From Deltaproteobacteria bacterium (GTDB taxonomy: Bacteria > Myxococcota > Myxococcia > Myxococcales > SZAS-1): DNA of 64,000 nt. Location of the stretch: positions 17,280 through 81,279 of the forward strand of contig JAFEBB010000036.1 in assembly GCA_018266075.1 (NCBI GenBank). Direction: 5' to 3'. Numbering within the stretch: position 1 is the first letter of the stretch; every line of letters begins with the position of its first letter. A program made the position numbers and the translations under genes. Under the pieces are notes generated by a model that was not told the origin of the DNA, ran no database searches, and saw nothing but the letters and a program-made list of their open reading frames with translations. This document shows, one piece after another, positions 42,864 to 51,524 of this stretch.

Positions 42864-44023
42864 TTGCCGTCCTCCGACCACGCCTTCACGCCCATGTAGT
42901 GGCCTGCCTCGCGGTGGTGGAAGGTGTCGCGCGAGAGGCCGCCCGGCGCGGTGCCCACGCTGTTCACACCGTAGAGCTCGTGCCACGGGCCGCCGGTGTG
43001 CGGCGTGGGGCGGGTGATGCCGTCGGGGCCGCCGAAGGCGCCGCGCTGGCCGTCGCGGATCTCGGTGTCGCCGTAGGAGTGGTCGGTGGCGTAGCGGTAC
43101 GAGATGTGGAACCAGTCGGTCTTGCCCAGCTCCTTCACACCCGCCACCGACATGGCGTCGGCCATCACCTGCACGCTCATGTTCTCCTGCGGCGAGCGCC
43201 AGAAGTACTTGGCCATCTTGAAGTAGTCGATGTTGCGACGCTGGCCGCTGCTCGAGTCGCTGGGCGTGGTGTCGAAGGCGTCCACGTCGTGGTTGTAGTT
43301 GGAGAGCGAGAGCGGGAGGTCCACGTCCTCGTGCTTGGCGGGGTTCCAGAGGGCCCAGTCGTCGAGCATGATCGACAGGCCAGGGTCGCGCGCGCCGTTG
43401 CAGCCGTGCATGCCCGGGCCGATGCCGCAGAGCTTGAGCGACGTCCAGCTCGGCTTGAACAGGCTCGAGGTGCTGCCCATCTCCTGGAAGTGCGCGGGCA
43501 CGCCGAGCGTCCCGATCTGCGCCTGCGCGTGGCAGGTGACCCAGGACTGGATGTTGAGCTCCTTCACGTGGGTGCCCTGCCGGCTCTCGTTCATGGCGTA
43601 GTTGGCCACCACGCCGGGCTGGCTCCGGCCCACGTGGTCTTCGCACGTCACCTTCAGATTTCGCGGCCGCGCGAACACGCCCGAGGCGTAGGTGGCTGCG
43701 GTGGGCTTGGCCGAGTCGAACGAGCCCGACATCTTCTGGTGGATGGAGCCCGGCCCCACCGCCGCGGAGTCGGTGGCGTGTGCGTAGAGCGCGCGGTAGT
43801 TCGGCGTATTGTCGGAGAAGTCGTTCACCCGGAAGCGGGTGAGGTCCATGGTGCTGACGACGGTGGCCTCCTCGAGCTTGAGCTTCCAGTGCGCCACGTC
43901 GGCGAACCAGTTGGCGTAGAGGATGAGCGGCACCAGCACGATGGTGACGATGGCGAACTCCACCAGCGCGCCGCCCTCCTGGCCGTCCATGCGTCGCTTG
44001 ATCGAAGCGTGGGTCATGGGCAC
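42860..44023 (-). CDS. TadE-like protein, large
   Basis: A 387-residue protein. The N-terminus (DGQEGGALVEFAIVTIVLVP, then a hydrophobic helix) matches TadE/TadF prepilin-like proteins. The large rest contains conserved-looking patches such as NYRALYAHATDSAAVGPG and NIDYFKMAKYFWRSPQENMS and a few Cys. It probably localises to the envelope and is processed by a prepilin peptidase. The start overlaps the end of the next gene upstream by ten bases. Confidence 0.7.
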   Translation of the reverse strand: MPMTHASIKRRMDGQEGGALVEFAIVTIVLVPLILYANWFADVAHWKLKLEEATVVSTMDLTRFRVNDFSDNTPNYRALYAHATDSAAVGPGSIHQKMSGSFDSAKPTAATYASGVFARPRNLKVTCEDHVGRSQPGVVANYAMNESRQGTHVKELNIQSWVTCHAQAQIGTLGVPAHFQEMGSTSSLFKPSWTSLKLCGIGPGMHGCNGARDPGLSIMLDDWALWNPAKHEDVDLPLSLSNYNHDVDAFDTTPSDSSSGQRRNIDYFKMAKYFWRSPQENMSVQVMADAMSVAGVKELGKTDWFHISYRYATDHSYGDTEIRDGQRGAFGGPDGITRPTPHTGGPWHELYGVNSVGTAPGGLSRDTFHHREAGHYMGVKAWSEDGK

Positions 44024-46077
44024 CTGCTCCCGCCCGGGCTCGCGTCGTCGCGGAGGCCGAGCTCCCTGCCGATCTCGCAGTCGTCGCGGCTGATGGCGTC
44101 GAGGCTCTGGAGGGCGTTGGCGCCTGGCGGCGAGAGCTTCGCGCGCCAGTAGGGGTTGAAGAGGTTGGGCACCTCCTGCCAGCCGGTGGGGTTGTGGTAG
44201 TAGCTCAGCCCCGACGCGAACCCGCGCACGTACCGGTAGGTGTTGGTGTTCATGCCCGCGTTGCTGCCGTTGACGCTGGTGCCGTCGCGGTTGCCGTTGG
44301 TGTCGCGCGCGTTCCCGTCCTGGTCCGTGCGCTGATCGAGGGTGAGCAGCGAGCCGCCCACGCGGCCGAGCTCGAAGTTCCAGGGCAGCGGGCGGCCGTT
44401 CTCGTCACGCGTCGCATCGACCTGCGTGGACGCATACGTGAACGGCTGGCCGTACAGATCCACGGCGGCGGTCCTGCCCGGATCGCGGCTGAACGGCGTG
44501 GTGGTGAAGCTCACGTCGTCGTGGATGGCGAAGCGGAAGAAGCCCACCTCCGTTTCGCCGCCGCAGCTGGCGCCCGCGTTGAAGGTGTCGTCGCTGACGT
44601 TGTAGCCCTTGGTCGGGTTGGCCGTGTCGCCCGCGCCGCGGATGACGAAGCTGCGCATGCACTGAAGCGTGTTGTCGTGCGCGACCTCGGAGAACATGAC
44701 CTCGCGCTTGCCCGTCTCCGAGAGGCACACCAGCGACTTGCCGGGCAGCACCGTGGGGTACGCGGGGCAGGTGATCTGCTCAATGGTGAATGACGCCGTC
44801 GTGGTGGCGCGGTCGTCGGCGGAGAGCGCCTTGCGGCCGCCCAGGCTGCCCTTGTCGCCGAGCGGGTAGTCGTGGAGGTTGCTGGTGTTGGCGACGTGGA
44901 TGGCGTCGGAGTCGTCGGGGCTGCCCGCGAGCATCATCGAGCCGCCGCGGAAGTTGCCGGCCGGGTCGTCGACCTGGTTCCACTTCCGCACCTGCGCGAA
45001 CGAGCCGTAGTTCTGGTCCCAGGTGGCCTCGCAGTCGTAGGTGGGCCAGGAGCCGAGGTGGTAGGCGCCGTTGGCGCAGATGCCAGGGAGCGCGTGGGCG
45101 TCGTCGTCGAAGTAGCCGTTGGCGATGCCGTGCTGCGGCTCCCAGACCATCGGATCCGGATCCAGGTTGTGCTGGCCGCCGCCGCGGGTGCCGGTGAGGA
45201 TCTCGTTGAAGACGTCGAAGTCGGCGTCGTGCACCACGTCGGCGCCGGATGTGGCGGGGTAGATCTCGATGGCGCGCTCGAGGTTGTGCTGGGCGCCGGT
45301 CATCTGCGCCACCCCGCCGCCGTGCGCTGCCTTGGCTGCGGTCATGCGCGGGTCGACGGTCGCGGCCACGCCCTTGGCGAACGCCTGGCGGTCGAGGAGG
45401 TCGCGGTAGGTCTTGAAGGCCTCCACGCCCTGGTCGCTGGCGCGCCAGGCCTGGTGCACGTAGTCGGCGGCGTAGCGGCCCAGCGCCTTGATCTTCGGCT
45501 GCGGGTACTCGTGCCACTTGGAGTGGATGGCCTTCCACGACTTCTGACCGAAGCCCTGGTGCCAGTCGTCGGAGATCCTGTCGAAGAGCGCGTCGGGCGC
45601 GGAGCAGGCCGCCGCGTAGCAGTTGTAGTAGTCGCAGTCGCTGGTGCAGCAGCCGCCGGAGGGGCCCTTGCAGCACACGGTGCGGTGTCGGCAGCTCGGA
45701 TCCGACCGGCCCGCGCCGTGGCAGTACTGGTAGAGCGCGCACTCCGCGTCTTTGTCGGCCTTGAGCTTCTGCCAAAGCTCGGCCTGCATGTCGAAGGTCC
45801 ACTCGTAGATGTTCATCCACGAGATGTGGCCGGTGACCGAGAGCGCCGAGACGTACTCGCCCACGATGGCGCGGTTGGCGAGCGCCATCACGTTCATGGC
45901 GCGAGACTGCGACACCGCCAGGCCATATGCCGCCGAGTCCGCCGCGGCCTGGGCCTTCACTTTCTCCTGCAGCCGGTTGCCGGTGGAGATGGTGAAGAAC
46001 GTCACCATGGCCACGAGCAGGAGCGCGATGGCGAAGAGCGCCACCGTCTGTCCCGACTGTTGTGCTCGCTTCAGCAT
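44014..46077 (-). CDS. TadG-like protein, N-terminal membrane anchor and large exported domain
   Basis: A 687-residue protein. It starts MLKRAQQSGQTVALFAIALL then LVAMVTFFTISTGNRLQEKV and AADSAAYGLA, the usual TadG N-terminal pattern. The exported part is long, includes a compact Cys-rich patch (CRHRTVCCKGPSGGCCTSDC) and shows no von Willebrand A domain that I can recognise, unlike classic TadG. It is one of the largest genes of the operon and may form a surface structure. Confidence 0.75.
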   Translation of the reverse strand: MLKRAQQSGQTVALFAIALLLVAMVTFFTISTGNRLQEKVKAQAAADSAAYGLAVSQSRAMNVMALANRAIVGEYVSALSVTGHISWMNIYEWTFDMQAELWQKLKADKDAECALYQYCHGAGRSDPSCRHRTVCCKGPSGGCCTSDCDYYNCYAAACSAPDALFDRISDDWHQGFGQKSWKAIHSKWHEYPQPKIKALGRYAADYVHQAWRASDQGVEAFKTYRDLLDRQAFAKGVAATVDPRMTAAKAAHGGGVAQMTGAQHNLERAIEIYPATSGADVVHDADFDVFNEILTGTRGGGQHNLDPDPMVWEPQHGIANGYFDDDAHALPGICANGAYHLGSWPTYDCEATWDQNYGSFAQVRKWNQVDDPAGNFRGGSMMLAGSPDDSDAIHVANTSNLHDYPLGDKGSLGGRKALSADDRATTTASFTIEQITCPAYPTVLPGKSLVCLSETGKREVMFSEVAHDNTLQCMRSFVIRGAGDTANPTKGYNVSDDTFNAGASCGGETEVGFFRFAIHDDVSFTTTPFSRDPGRTAAVDLYGQPFTYASTQVDATRDENGRPLPWNFELGRVGGSLLTLDQRTDQDGNARDTNGNRDGTSVNGSNAGMNTNTYRYVRGFASGLSYYHNPTGWQEVPNLFNPYWRAKLSPPGANALQSLDAISRDDCEIGRELGLRDDASPGGSRCP

Positions 46078-46084
46078 GGGCGGC

Positions 46085-46807
46085 CTATTGGCAGGGCTTC
46101 ATGTCGTTGCGCACCAGATCGCTGGCGGCAGCGCGGGAGAACATCGGCATGGTCCAGCTGGCGTAGAGCGGCACCACGTAGATGCCCTTGCGCAGGTAAT
46201 CGAGCGTCCAGCGCTGCACCCACGCGGCCTCGCCGCTGAGGTTGTGCTGCTGCGGCAGCGCCTCGTGGTTGGTCACCGGGTGAAGCGGGTCGGCTTCGTT
46301 CGGCGTGCGCGCGAACGCGAAGTACTGCGCCAGGTACCACTTGGAGATCACCCAGTTCGCGAAGGGGATCCGCAGCGGGTAGTAGAAGTACATCCGCAGC
46401 TCGACGTGCGAGACGTCGGTCTCGTTGGTCACCGGCGCGTCGAAGGTCTCGGTGCGCGTGAGCGGGTTGTCGATGCGCCAGAAGCTCACCACCACCGGCA
46501 GCTGGCTCTTCTGCTGCGACACGGAGGTCTTGAAGGTGCTGATCCACTTCTGCGTGTCGTCGCTGCGACCGAGCATGGGCGTGAGCGCCGCGAGCTCGGA
46601 GGTGATCACCGCGTCGCAGCTCGCCATCTCCAGCGAGGCCGAGCGCGCGCCGCGGTACGCCGCGTAGTCCGCGAAGAGCCGCGCCTGCTGCATCATCCCC
46701 AGCTGCAACAGGCCGAGCAGCACGAAGAGCGCCGCTGGAAACACGATCGCCGACTCGACCATGGCCTGGCCGGCGCAACCTTCCCAATGTGCCGACACCA
46801 CGTCCAT
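46085..46807 (-). CDS. TadE-like pseudopilin
   Basis: A 240-residue protein. The start MDVVSAHWEGCAGQAMVESA at 46807 is followed by IVFPAALFVLLGLLQLGMMQ, the TadE-like leader and helix, and ARLFADYAAYRGARSASLEM. The exported part has strands such as VELRMYFYYPLRIPFANWVI. A frame to 46837 starts with TTG and adds low-quality residues, so 46807 is preferred. First gene of the operon; its stop is seven bases from the next ATG. Confidence 0.75.
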   Translation of the reverse strand: MDVVSAHWEGCAGQAMVESAIVFPAALFVLLGLLQLGMMQQARLFADYAAYRGARSASLEMASCDAVITSELAALTPMLGRSDDTQKWISTFKTSVSQQKSQLPVVVSFWRIDNPLTRTETFDAPVTNETDVSHVELRMYFYYPLRIPFANWVISKWYLAQYFAFARTPNEADPLHPVTNHEALPQQHNLSGEAAWVQRWTLDYLRKGIYVVPLYASWTMPMFSRAAASDLVRNDMKPCQ

Positions 46808-47047
46808 GGGCCCGCCCGAGCCAGCCGAAGCAGCCAACGCCCATCCGACAACCCATTATCGACCTCGGCCCCAGGCGCGTCGCATCGGTCGGATGGCCGA
46901 ACCGGGGATGAGGTACCTTGCGGCTTCGACTGGGGATTCTACCCTCTGGCAACACGTTGCAGCGATGACCGGGGACGCCAGAAGCGCGTGCGAAACGTGC
47001 CGCTCTCGAGCCCGAGTCTGACTTGTCGCGTCAAATCCTGAGAAAAG

Positions 47048-47083
47048 CCTCAGCCGCAGGCCCACTTGGGGCTGCGGCCGAGG
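47048..47083 (-). terminator. Intrinsic terminator after the coiled-coil lysozyme-like gene
   Basis: On the minus strand the stem CCTCGGCCGCAGCCCC pairs with a nearly complementary arm around a short loop and is followed by CTTTTCT, the T-rich tail expected of an intrinsic terminator. It sits just after the stop of 47102-48130. Confidence 0.75.
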
Positions 47084-47101
47084 AAGCTGCGGTGGATCGA
47101 C

Positions 47102-48130
47102 TCAGTAGCCCACGTAGCTGCCGCCCGCGTGCACGGCACGGACGCCAGGCACATTCGAGATCGAGCCGTAGCGCGAGATCGCGTAGCGCACGCCCGCGAT
47201 GATGTTGTCCACGGGGTTCAGGATCTGACCGTGGCCGGGGAGCTTGTAGCTGTTGAACGTGGGCCCGATGGTCTGCATCAAGCCCTCCGACGGGTGACCG
47301 GCGGCGGCGTTCGAGTCCCAGTTGTTGACCGCGTTCGGGTTCCCGCTCGACTCGTGCATGATGATGATGTCGATGTCGTGGGCGTTCATCTTCGAGAGCG
47401 GCACGCCGTGCTGCTTGAGGATGGTCTGGGCCTCGGCGATCCACTTGCCCACCTGACCGCCCACCACGTTCGGCACGCCCGGGCGGATCACCTGGCCCAC
47501 CTTCTTGAGCCCCAGCTCCTCGCGGCGCTTGTTGGTGCCCTGGAGGCCCAGCTTGTACTCCGCCGGCTGCAGGTCCTTGAGCGCCACCTTGCGGTCGTTC
47601 TTCACGTGCTGGGTGTCGGCCTTCACGGCGCGCGTCTCGTGCTGCGCGGCCTTGCGCTCGGTCTTGAGGTCGGCGCGCAGCCCGCGCAGATCCGCGCGGC
47701 CGCGGGAGAGCGCCGCCTGCAGCTTGGCCTCGTCGGCCTGCTCGGACTGGATCTTCGGATCGAACTTGGCCTGCACGGCCGCCTCCTGGCCCTCGACCCC
47801 GGCGAGTTGCGCCTGGATCGCGGGATCGCCCAGGCCGGTGGTGGGATCCACGCTGGCGTCGTAGGCGGCCTGGAGCTGGGCCTGCTGGGCCTGGAGCGGC
47901 GCGAGCGCGCTCTGCTCGGAGGCGGTGAGCTTGGCGAGCTGCTTCTCGTCGGCGGCGAGCGCCTTGCCGTTCTTCTCGAACTGGTCGTGCTCGCGCTTGA
48001 TGAGCTTCTGGTCGCTCTTGACCGACTTGGTGTCGTAGCTGAGCGCCGCGTTGTCCTGGTGCTCCTTGGACTGGGCGCTCTTCAGCTTGGCGATGTCGCG
48101 ATCGAGGCGGCGGACGGCTGCGTTCGACAT
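47102..48130 (-). CDS. Coiled-coil protein with C-terminal lytic transglycosylase (SLT) domain
   Basis: A 342-residue protein with no signal peptide. Residues about 5-200 are heptad-like charged helices (AKLKSAQSKEHQDNAALSYD, AKLQAALSRGRADLRGLRAD). The last 110 residues are a transglycosylase-like fold: DIDIIIMHESSGNPNAVNNW holds the catalytic Glu, then DSNAAAGHPSEGLMQTIGPT and NPVDNIIAGVRYAISRYGSI. This order is that of phage tape-measure muralytic ends and of some secreted effectors. The start at 48130 has GAG upstream. No other phage genes are near, and no immunity or secretion gene is recognisable beside it. Confidence 0.8.
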   Translation of the reverse strand: MSNAAVRRLDRDIAKLKSAQSKEHQDNAALSYDTKSVKSDQKLIKREHDQFEKNGKALAADEKQLAKLTASEQSALAPLQAQQAQLQAAYDASVDPTTGLGDPAIQAQLAGVEGQEAAVQAKFDPKIQSEQADEAKLQAALSRGRADLRGLRADLKTERKAAQHETRAVKADTQHVKNDRKVALKDLQPAEYKLGLQGTNKRREELGLKKVGQVIRPGVPNVVGGQVGKWIAEAQTILKQHGVPLSKMNAHDIDIIIMHESSGNPNAVNNWDSNAAAGHPSEGLMQTIGPTFNSYKLPGHGQILNPVDNIIAGVRYAISRYGSISNVPGVRAVHAGGSYVGY

Positions 48131-48431
48131 GGCGGGCTCCGTGTTTGGCTTCTGCTCGGGTTGTCGCCGCCGCCGCGCGGATCGTTGAGCCCGGCCGCGA
48201 CACAAGCGCGTGCCCATCGCGACACCGCCAGCCCGCGTTGGCCGGGCGCGCCAGCGGCGTGTGCCGCTCACGTCAGCGCCGCGGCGGTCGGACGACGCGG
48301 GCGATCAGCTCACGCACGTACGTCGCACCCGGTCTGCATCGGTACGCGCGTCGCCCGTTCCCGCCTTGGGGGCCAACCCCTTGCCAGCCCGAGTAGCGAT
48401 GGAGACGTTCTGAATCGACCGGGGGGTCTCC
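48131..48431. other. 301-base gap, no gene recognised
   Basis: GC-rich and featureless, between divergent genes at 48130 and 48432. A GGGGGGTCTCC stretch directly precedes the cupin ATG and serves as its ribosome site. Nothing else is supported. Confidence 0.5.
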
Positions 48432-48929
48432 ATGAAATCGATGAAGCTTTTTGCGGCGCTGTTGCTCCTGGGCTCAGCGACCGCAGTTGCAAAGGGAACG
48501 ACAGGGCAGGCCACGGCCCAGAAGGGCGCCGAGGCGATCTCGGTGAACCTCGCGGAGATCCAGTGGGGCGCCGCGCCGCCCACCCTGCCCAAGGGCGCGC
48601 AGATGGCGGTGATGCACGGCGACCCGTCGAAGAAGGAGACGTTCTCGTTCCGGCTCAAGCTGCCCGCGGGCTACAAGATCGCGCCGCACTGGCACACCAA
48701 CGCCGAGCAGCTCACCATCCTCTCGGGGAACTTCGTGCTGCACATGGGCGACACCATGGACGCGCCCGGGCACACGCTCACCGCCGGCGGCTTCCACTAC
48801 CTGCCCGCGCGCATGCACCACGCGGCCGAGGCCTCGGAGGAGACCATCGTGCAGGTCGACGGCATCGGGCCCTTCGACATCCACTACCTGAACCCGGCCG
48901 ACAACCCGGCGAAGCAGGCCGAGGAGTAG
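48432..48929 (+). CDS. Exported cupin-domain protein
   Basis: A 165-residue protein with a signal peptide (MKSMKLFAALLLLGSATAVA). The cupin motifs are clear: PHWHTNAEQLTILSGNFVLH (first, with His and Glu ligands) and GGFHYLPARMHHAAEA (second, with His). A single-domain cupin such as this usually binds a metal. Its role may be in an oxidoreductase or as a small-molecule-binding protein; not known. GGGGG precedes the ATG by a few bases. Confidence 0.85.
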   Translation: MKSMKLFAALLLLGSATAVAKGTTGQATAQKGAEAISVNLAEIQWGAAPPTLPKGAQMAVMHGDPSKKETFSFRLKLPAGYKIAPHWHTNAEQLTILSGNFVLHMGDTMDAPGHTLTAGGFHYLPARMHHAAEASEETIVQVDGIGPFDIHYLNPADNPAKQAEE

Positions 48930-48936
48930 CGCCGGA

Positions 48937-49941
48937 TCAGTTGGAGACGAACACGTAGCCCATCTGTCCGAGGAACAGCGTGGACGCCGAGGGCGTGTTG
49001 TTGCCGGTCATGCACAGGCCGACCTTCCACGTGCCCGCGCCGGGAACCACGCTGTTGGTGACGGTGACGGGCTGTGCGGCAGGGCTGCTGCTGCCGATGA
49101 AGTAGGCGACGTCCGGTCCGCCGAACGAGGTCACCGCGCCTCCCGCGCTCGGCTGGTAGCACGCGTTGAGCGTGCCCAGCACGGTGCCCGACGGATAGAC
49201 GTCGACCGTCGAGGAGAGCGCCGCCACCAGGTGCTGGTTGGCTGCGGTGGTGACGCTCACCGTCGATCCCAGGAACTGCACGGTCGTGCCGGTGAGCGTT
49301 CGGCTCGCGGTGTCGTTCAAGGGAGCGAAACCGAGGATGCCCGGCGAGCCTGCTGGGCCCGTCGATCCTGCGGGGCCCGTGGGGCCGGTCGCGCCCCTGG
49401 CTCCGGTCGCGCCGGTGGGGCCCGTCGATCCTGCGGGGCCCGTCGGACCGGTGGGGCCCGTGGGGCCGATGAGCCCGGCCACGTTGCCCACCCAGTCACC
49501 GTTCGCGTCGATGATGGTGCTGCCGTTCACGCTGATCGACGTGGGGTGGATGTCGCCCGTCGCGTCGCCGGCGACCAGCGCGTAGGGAACGCTGTCCACC
49601 ACCTGGCGCGGCACCATCTCCGCGTCGGTGCCCACGGTGAGGCCGAGGTAGCGCTGGGTGCCGTCGAAGGCGTTGGCCGGAAACGCCACGGTCGCGCCGA
49701 GCTCCGCGGTGAAGTAGCCGCCCGGGCTGAGCGCCACCGACTGGGTCTCGCTCCAGAGGTTGCTGCCGCCGGTGGCCGCGTCGTAGAGCGTGAACTTCAC
49801 CGTCACCGTGCCCGAGAGCGGATTTCCGGAGCTGTCGGTGAGCTGGCCTTCCTCGACCAGGCGCCTGGGCACGCCCGCGCCCGCATGCGCGCTCCAGAGC
49901 ATCACCACGAGCCCCAGCGCCAGACGGATCTTGTTAACCAT
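48937..49941 (-). CDS. Exported protein with collagen-like repeats
   Basis: A 334-residue protein with a signal peptide (MVNKIRLALGLVVMLWSAHA). After a beta-rich head (VPRRLVEEGQLTDSSGNPLS, VTVKFTLYDAATGGSNLWSE), residues about 160-206 are GXY triplets (GPTGPTGPTGPAGSTGPTGA and more), a collagen-like triple helix. The C-terminal 130 residues form a beta-rich globular domain ending MGYVFVSN. It probably makes a trimeric surface stalk. The start codon sits in an AACC/GGTT palindrome. Confidence 0.85.
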   Translation of the reverse strand: MVNKIRLALGLVVMLWSAHAGAGVPRRLVEEGQLTDSSGNPLSGTVTVKFTLYDAATGGSNLWSETQSVALSPGGYFTAELGATVAFPANAFDGTQRYLGLTVGTDAEMVPRQVVDSVPYALVAGDATGDIHPTSISVNGSTIIDANGDWVGNVAGLIGPTGPTGPTGPAGSTGPTGATGARGATGPTGPAGSTGPAGSPGILGFAPLNDTASRTLTGTTVQFLGSTVSVTTAANQHLVAALSSTVDVYPSGTVLGTLNACYQPSAGGAVTSFGGPDVAYFIGSSSPAAQPVTVTNSVVPGAGTWKVGLCMTGNNTPSASTLFLGQMGYVFVSN

Positions 49942-49947
49942 TTGGTT
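49936..49947. promoter_or_regulatory. AACCA-TT-TGGTT palindrome over a start codon
   Basis: Short palindrome at the ATG of the collagen-like gene. Its position suggests a block on initiation or an operator; of the same kind as the other AACC/GGTT elements in the window. Confidence 0.4.
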
Positions 49948-49964
49948 TCTCCTGCCTGGCGAAG

Positions 49965-50540
49965 CTACGGCGGGCTGGTCAAGACGCCGCCGCGGAAGCG
50001 GTAGTTCTGCGAGGACTCCACCGGCGCGCCTGCGGGCCCGAGCCGCACGTTGGCCGCCGTGTTGGTGCTCGACATGTGCTGCGCCCCGGCACGCAAGCCG
50101 AGCTGCGGCGGCCCGACCACGCCGGTGCTGCCGCTGCTGCCGGTCGACGCCGTGCTCGTGCCTGTCGTGGTGGATCCGGCCGTGGTGGATCCGCTCGAGG
50201 TCCCGACCGAGCCGCTGCTGGCGGTCGATGCACTGGACGCCGTCGCGTTGCTTCCCGACGAGCCCGTGGCCGACGCGCTGGAGCTCGCGGTGCTGCCCGC
50301 CGTGGTGCTCGCGGTGCTGGTGCCTGTCCCCGTGGCGGCGTTGGTGGGGCGCGGACAACGGTTGGCGTCGAAGCTCGCGGGCACGCAGACGCCGCCGTGG
50401 CAGCCTTCGCCGCCCACGAGGCAGTCGCGGTCGGCCTGGCAGGCCTGGCAAGACGCGGTGCTGGTCTTGGAGCTGCACGACGCCAGCAGGCCGGCCCACG
50501 CGGCGAGCACCCCAATGCGGAGGAGCTGAGAACGAAGCAT
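49965..50540 (-). CDS. Lipoprotein with Ser/Thr-rich linker
   Basis: A 191-residue lipoprotein (lipobox LLASC). The Cys-rich head (CQACQADRDCLVGGEGCHGG then VCVP) is followed by a linker of about 85 residues of Ser, Thr, Gly and Ala, then a short C-terminal region GVVGPPQLGLRAGAQHMSST with no domain recognised. Its stop lies 23 bases before the collagen-like start, so they may be co-transcribed. Same plan as the lipoproteins at 2576 and 30166. Confidence 0.75.
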   Translation of the reverse strand: MLRSQLLRIGVLAAWAGLLASCSSKTSTASCQACQADRDCLVGGEGCHGGVCVPASFDANRCPRPTNAATGTGTSTASTTAGSTASSSASATGSSGSNATASSASTASSGSVGTSSGSTTAGSTTTGTSTASTGSSGSTGVVGPPQLGLRAGAQHMSSTNTAANVRLGPAGAPVESSQNYRFRGGVLTSPP

Positions 50541-50615
50541 GCGCTCCACGGACGCCGACCCGGGCGGGGACATCCGCCGCTGCGGCGCCAGTTCACGCTA
50601 GCACAGCGCGTTCGG

Positions 50616-51524
50616 CTAGGCCGCGCGGTCCTTGGGGCGCAGCGCTGCCACGCCAAGCCCAATGAGCACGCCCAGGGCCAGCCCGACGGGGAGCCAGATC
50701 ACCGTCGACGGCTCGAAGCCGTCGGACCGCTCGCAGCTCCTCTGCAGCCCCACGTTGTAGAGCGAGGCCAGCCAAGCCCCCGTGGCGCCGCCGAGCACCG
50801 GCACGATGGGCAGCGGCGCGCCCTGGCTGCGCATGGCGATGACCAGCTTTCCCATCAGCGCGCCCACGGCGATCTGCGCGAAGCCCGGCGCGATGTGCCC
50901 CACGAGGATGTGCGCCGGATCCGAGAAGGGACAGTCGAGATTCACCAGCAGCCCGGCGATGGCGGCCCCCAGCGCGCCCACGGTTGCGCCCAGCGCCACG
51001 GGGTGCACCGGATCCGACTCGCGCCGCACGAACACCCAGGCGGTGAGCGGCACGGTGCTCAGGGCCAGGCTGAGGTGCAGGCAGAAGAAGCCCGGGTGGT
51101 GCGGCTTGGCCACTGCGGTGGTCGGCCAGATGGCGTTGCCGATGAGGCCCACGACAAACGGAAACACGAGGCTGCCCATCGCCACTGCCCAGAGCACCAC
51201 GCTCGGCGGCCCCAGCGTGTCGCGGCTTCGCATGCCCCAGAGCAGCGCCGCGATGGCCAAGCCCCAGGCGAGCGTGGTCAGCACCACGAACGCCACCGGG
51301 CGATCGCCCAGCGAGTGCGCGACCACGAAATCGAGCGCCAGGGGCTGGGGGCGGAGTCCGTTCTTGTCGAGGAAGAACAGCACGCCGAAGAACTGAATCG
51401 CCAAGGCCACCGCGACCAGCGCCACGATGCTGCCGGCCATGCGACGCCGTGCCGCGCGCGTCGGCGCGGGCTCGGCATGCACGGCGGCCAGCAAGCGGGC
51501 CTTGATGTCTCCGGAGGGAACCAT
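50616..51524 (-). CDS. NrsF-like (DUF1109) multi-pass anti-sigma protein
   Basis: A 302-residue six-helix membrane protein. The start used is the ATG at 51524, which overlaps the sigma stop (TGATG); a GTG one codon earlier is possible. A run of hydrophobic helices (IVALVAVALAIQFFGVLFFL and later AWGLAIAALLWGM) ends with the family hallmark LVNLDCPFSDPAHILVGHIA, whose Cys, Asp and His residues are conserved in NrsF-type anti-sigma proteins. It holds the ECF sigma factor inactive until an envelope signal arrives. Confidence 0.85.
   Translation of the reverse strand: MVPSGDIKARLLAAVHAEPAPTRAARRRMAGSIVALVAVALAIQFFGVLFFLDKNGLRPQPLALDFVVAHSLGDRPVAFVVLTTLAWGLAIAALLWGMRSRDTLGPPSVVLWAVAMGSLVFPFVVGLIGNAIWPTTAVAKPHHPGFFCLHLSLALSTVPLTAWVFVRRESDPVHPVALGATVGALGAAIAGLLVNLDCPFSDPAHILVGHIAPGFAQIAVGALMGKLVIAMRSQGAPLPIVPVLGGATGAWLASLYNVGLQRSCERSDGFEPSTVIWLPVGLALGVLIGLGVAALRPKDRAA

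Noticed and set aside
46808..47101. tRNA or small RNA in the intergenic space
   Set aside because: No cloverleaf or T-loop consensus was found; only a terminator hairpin belonging to the downstream gene is visible.
47102..48130. Prophage remnant based on a tape-measure-like lysozyme end
   Set aside because: No capsid, tail, integrase or lysis gene is nearby and base composition is unchanged; one gene is not enough.
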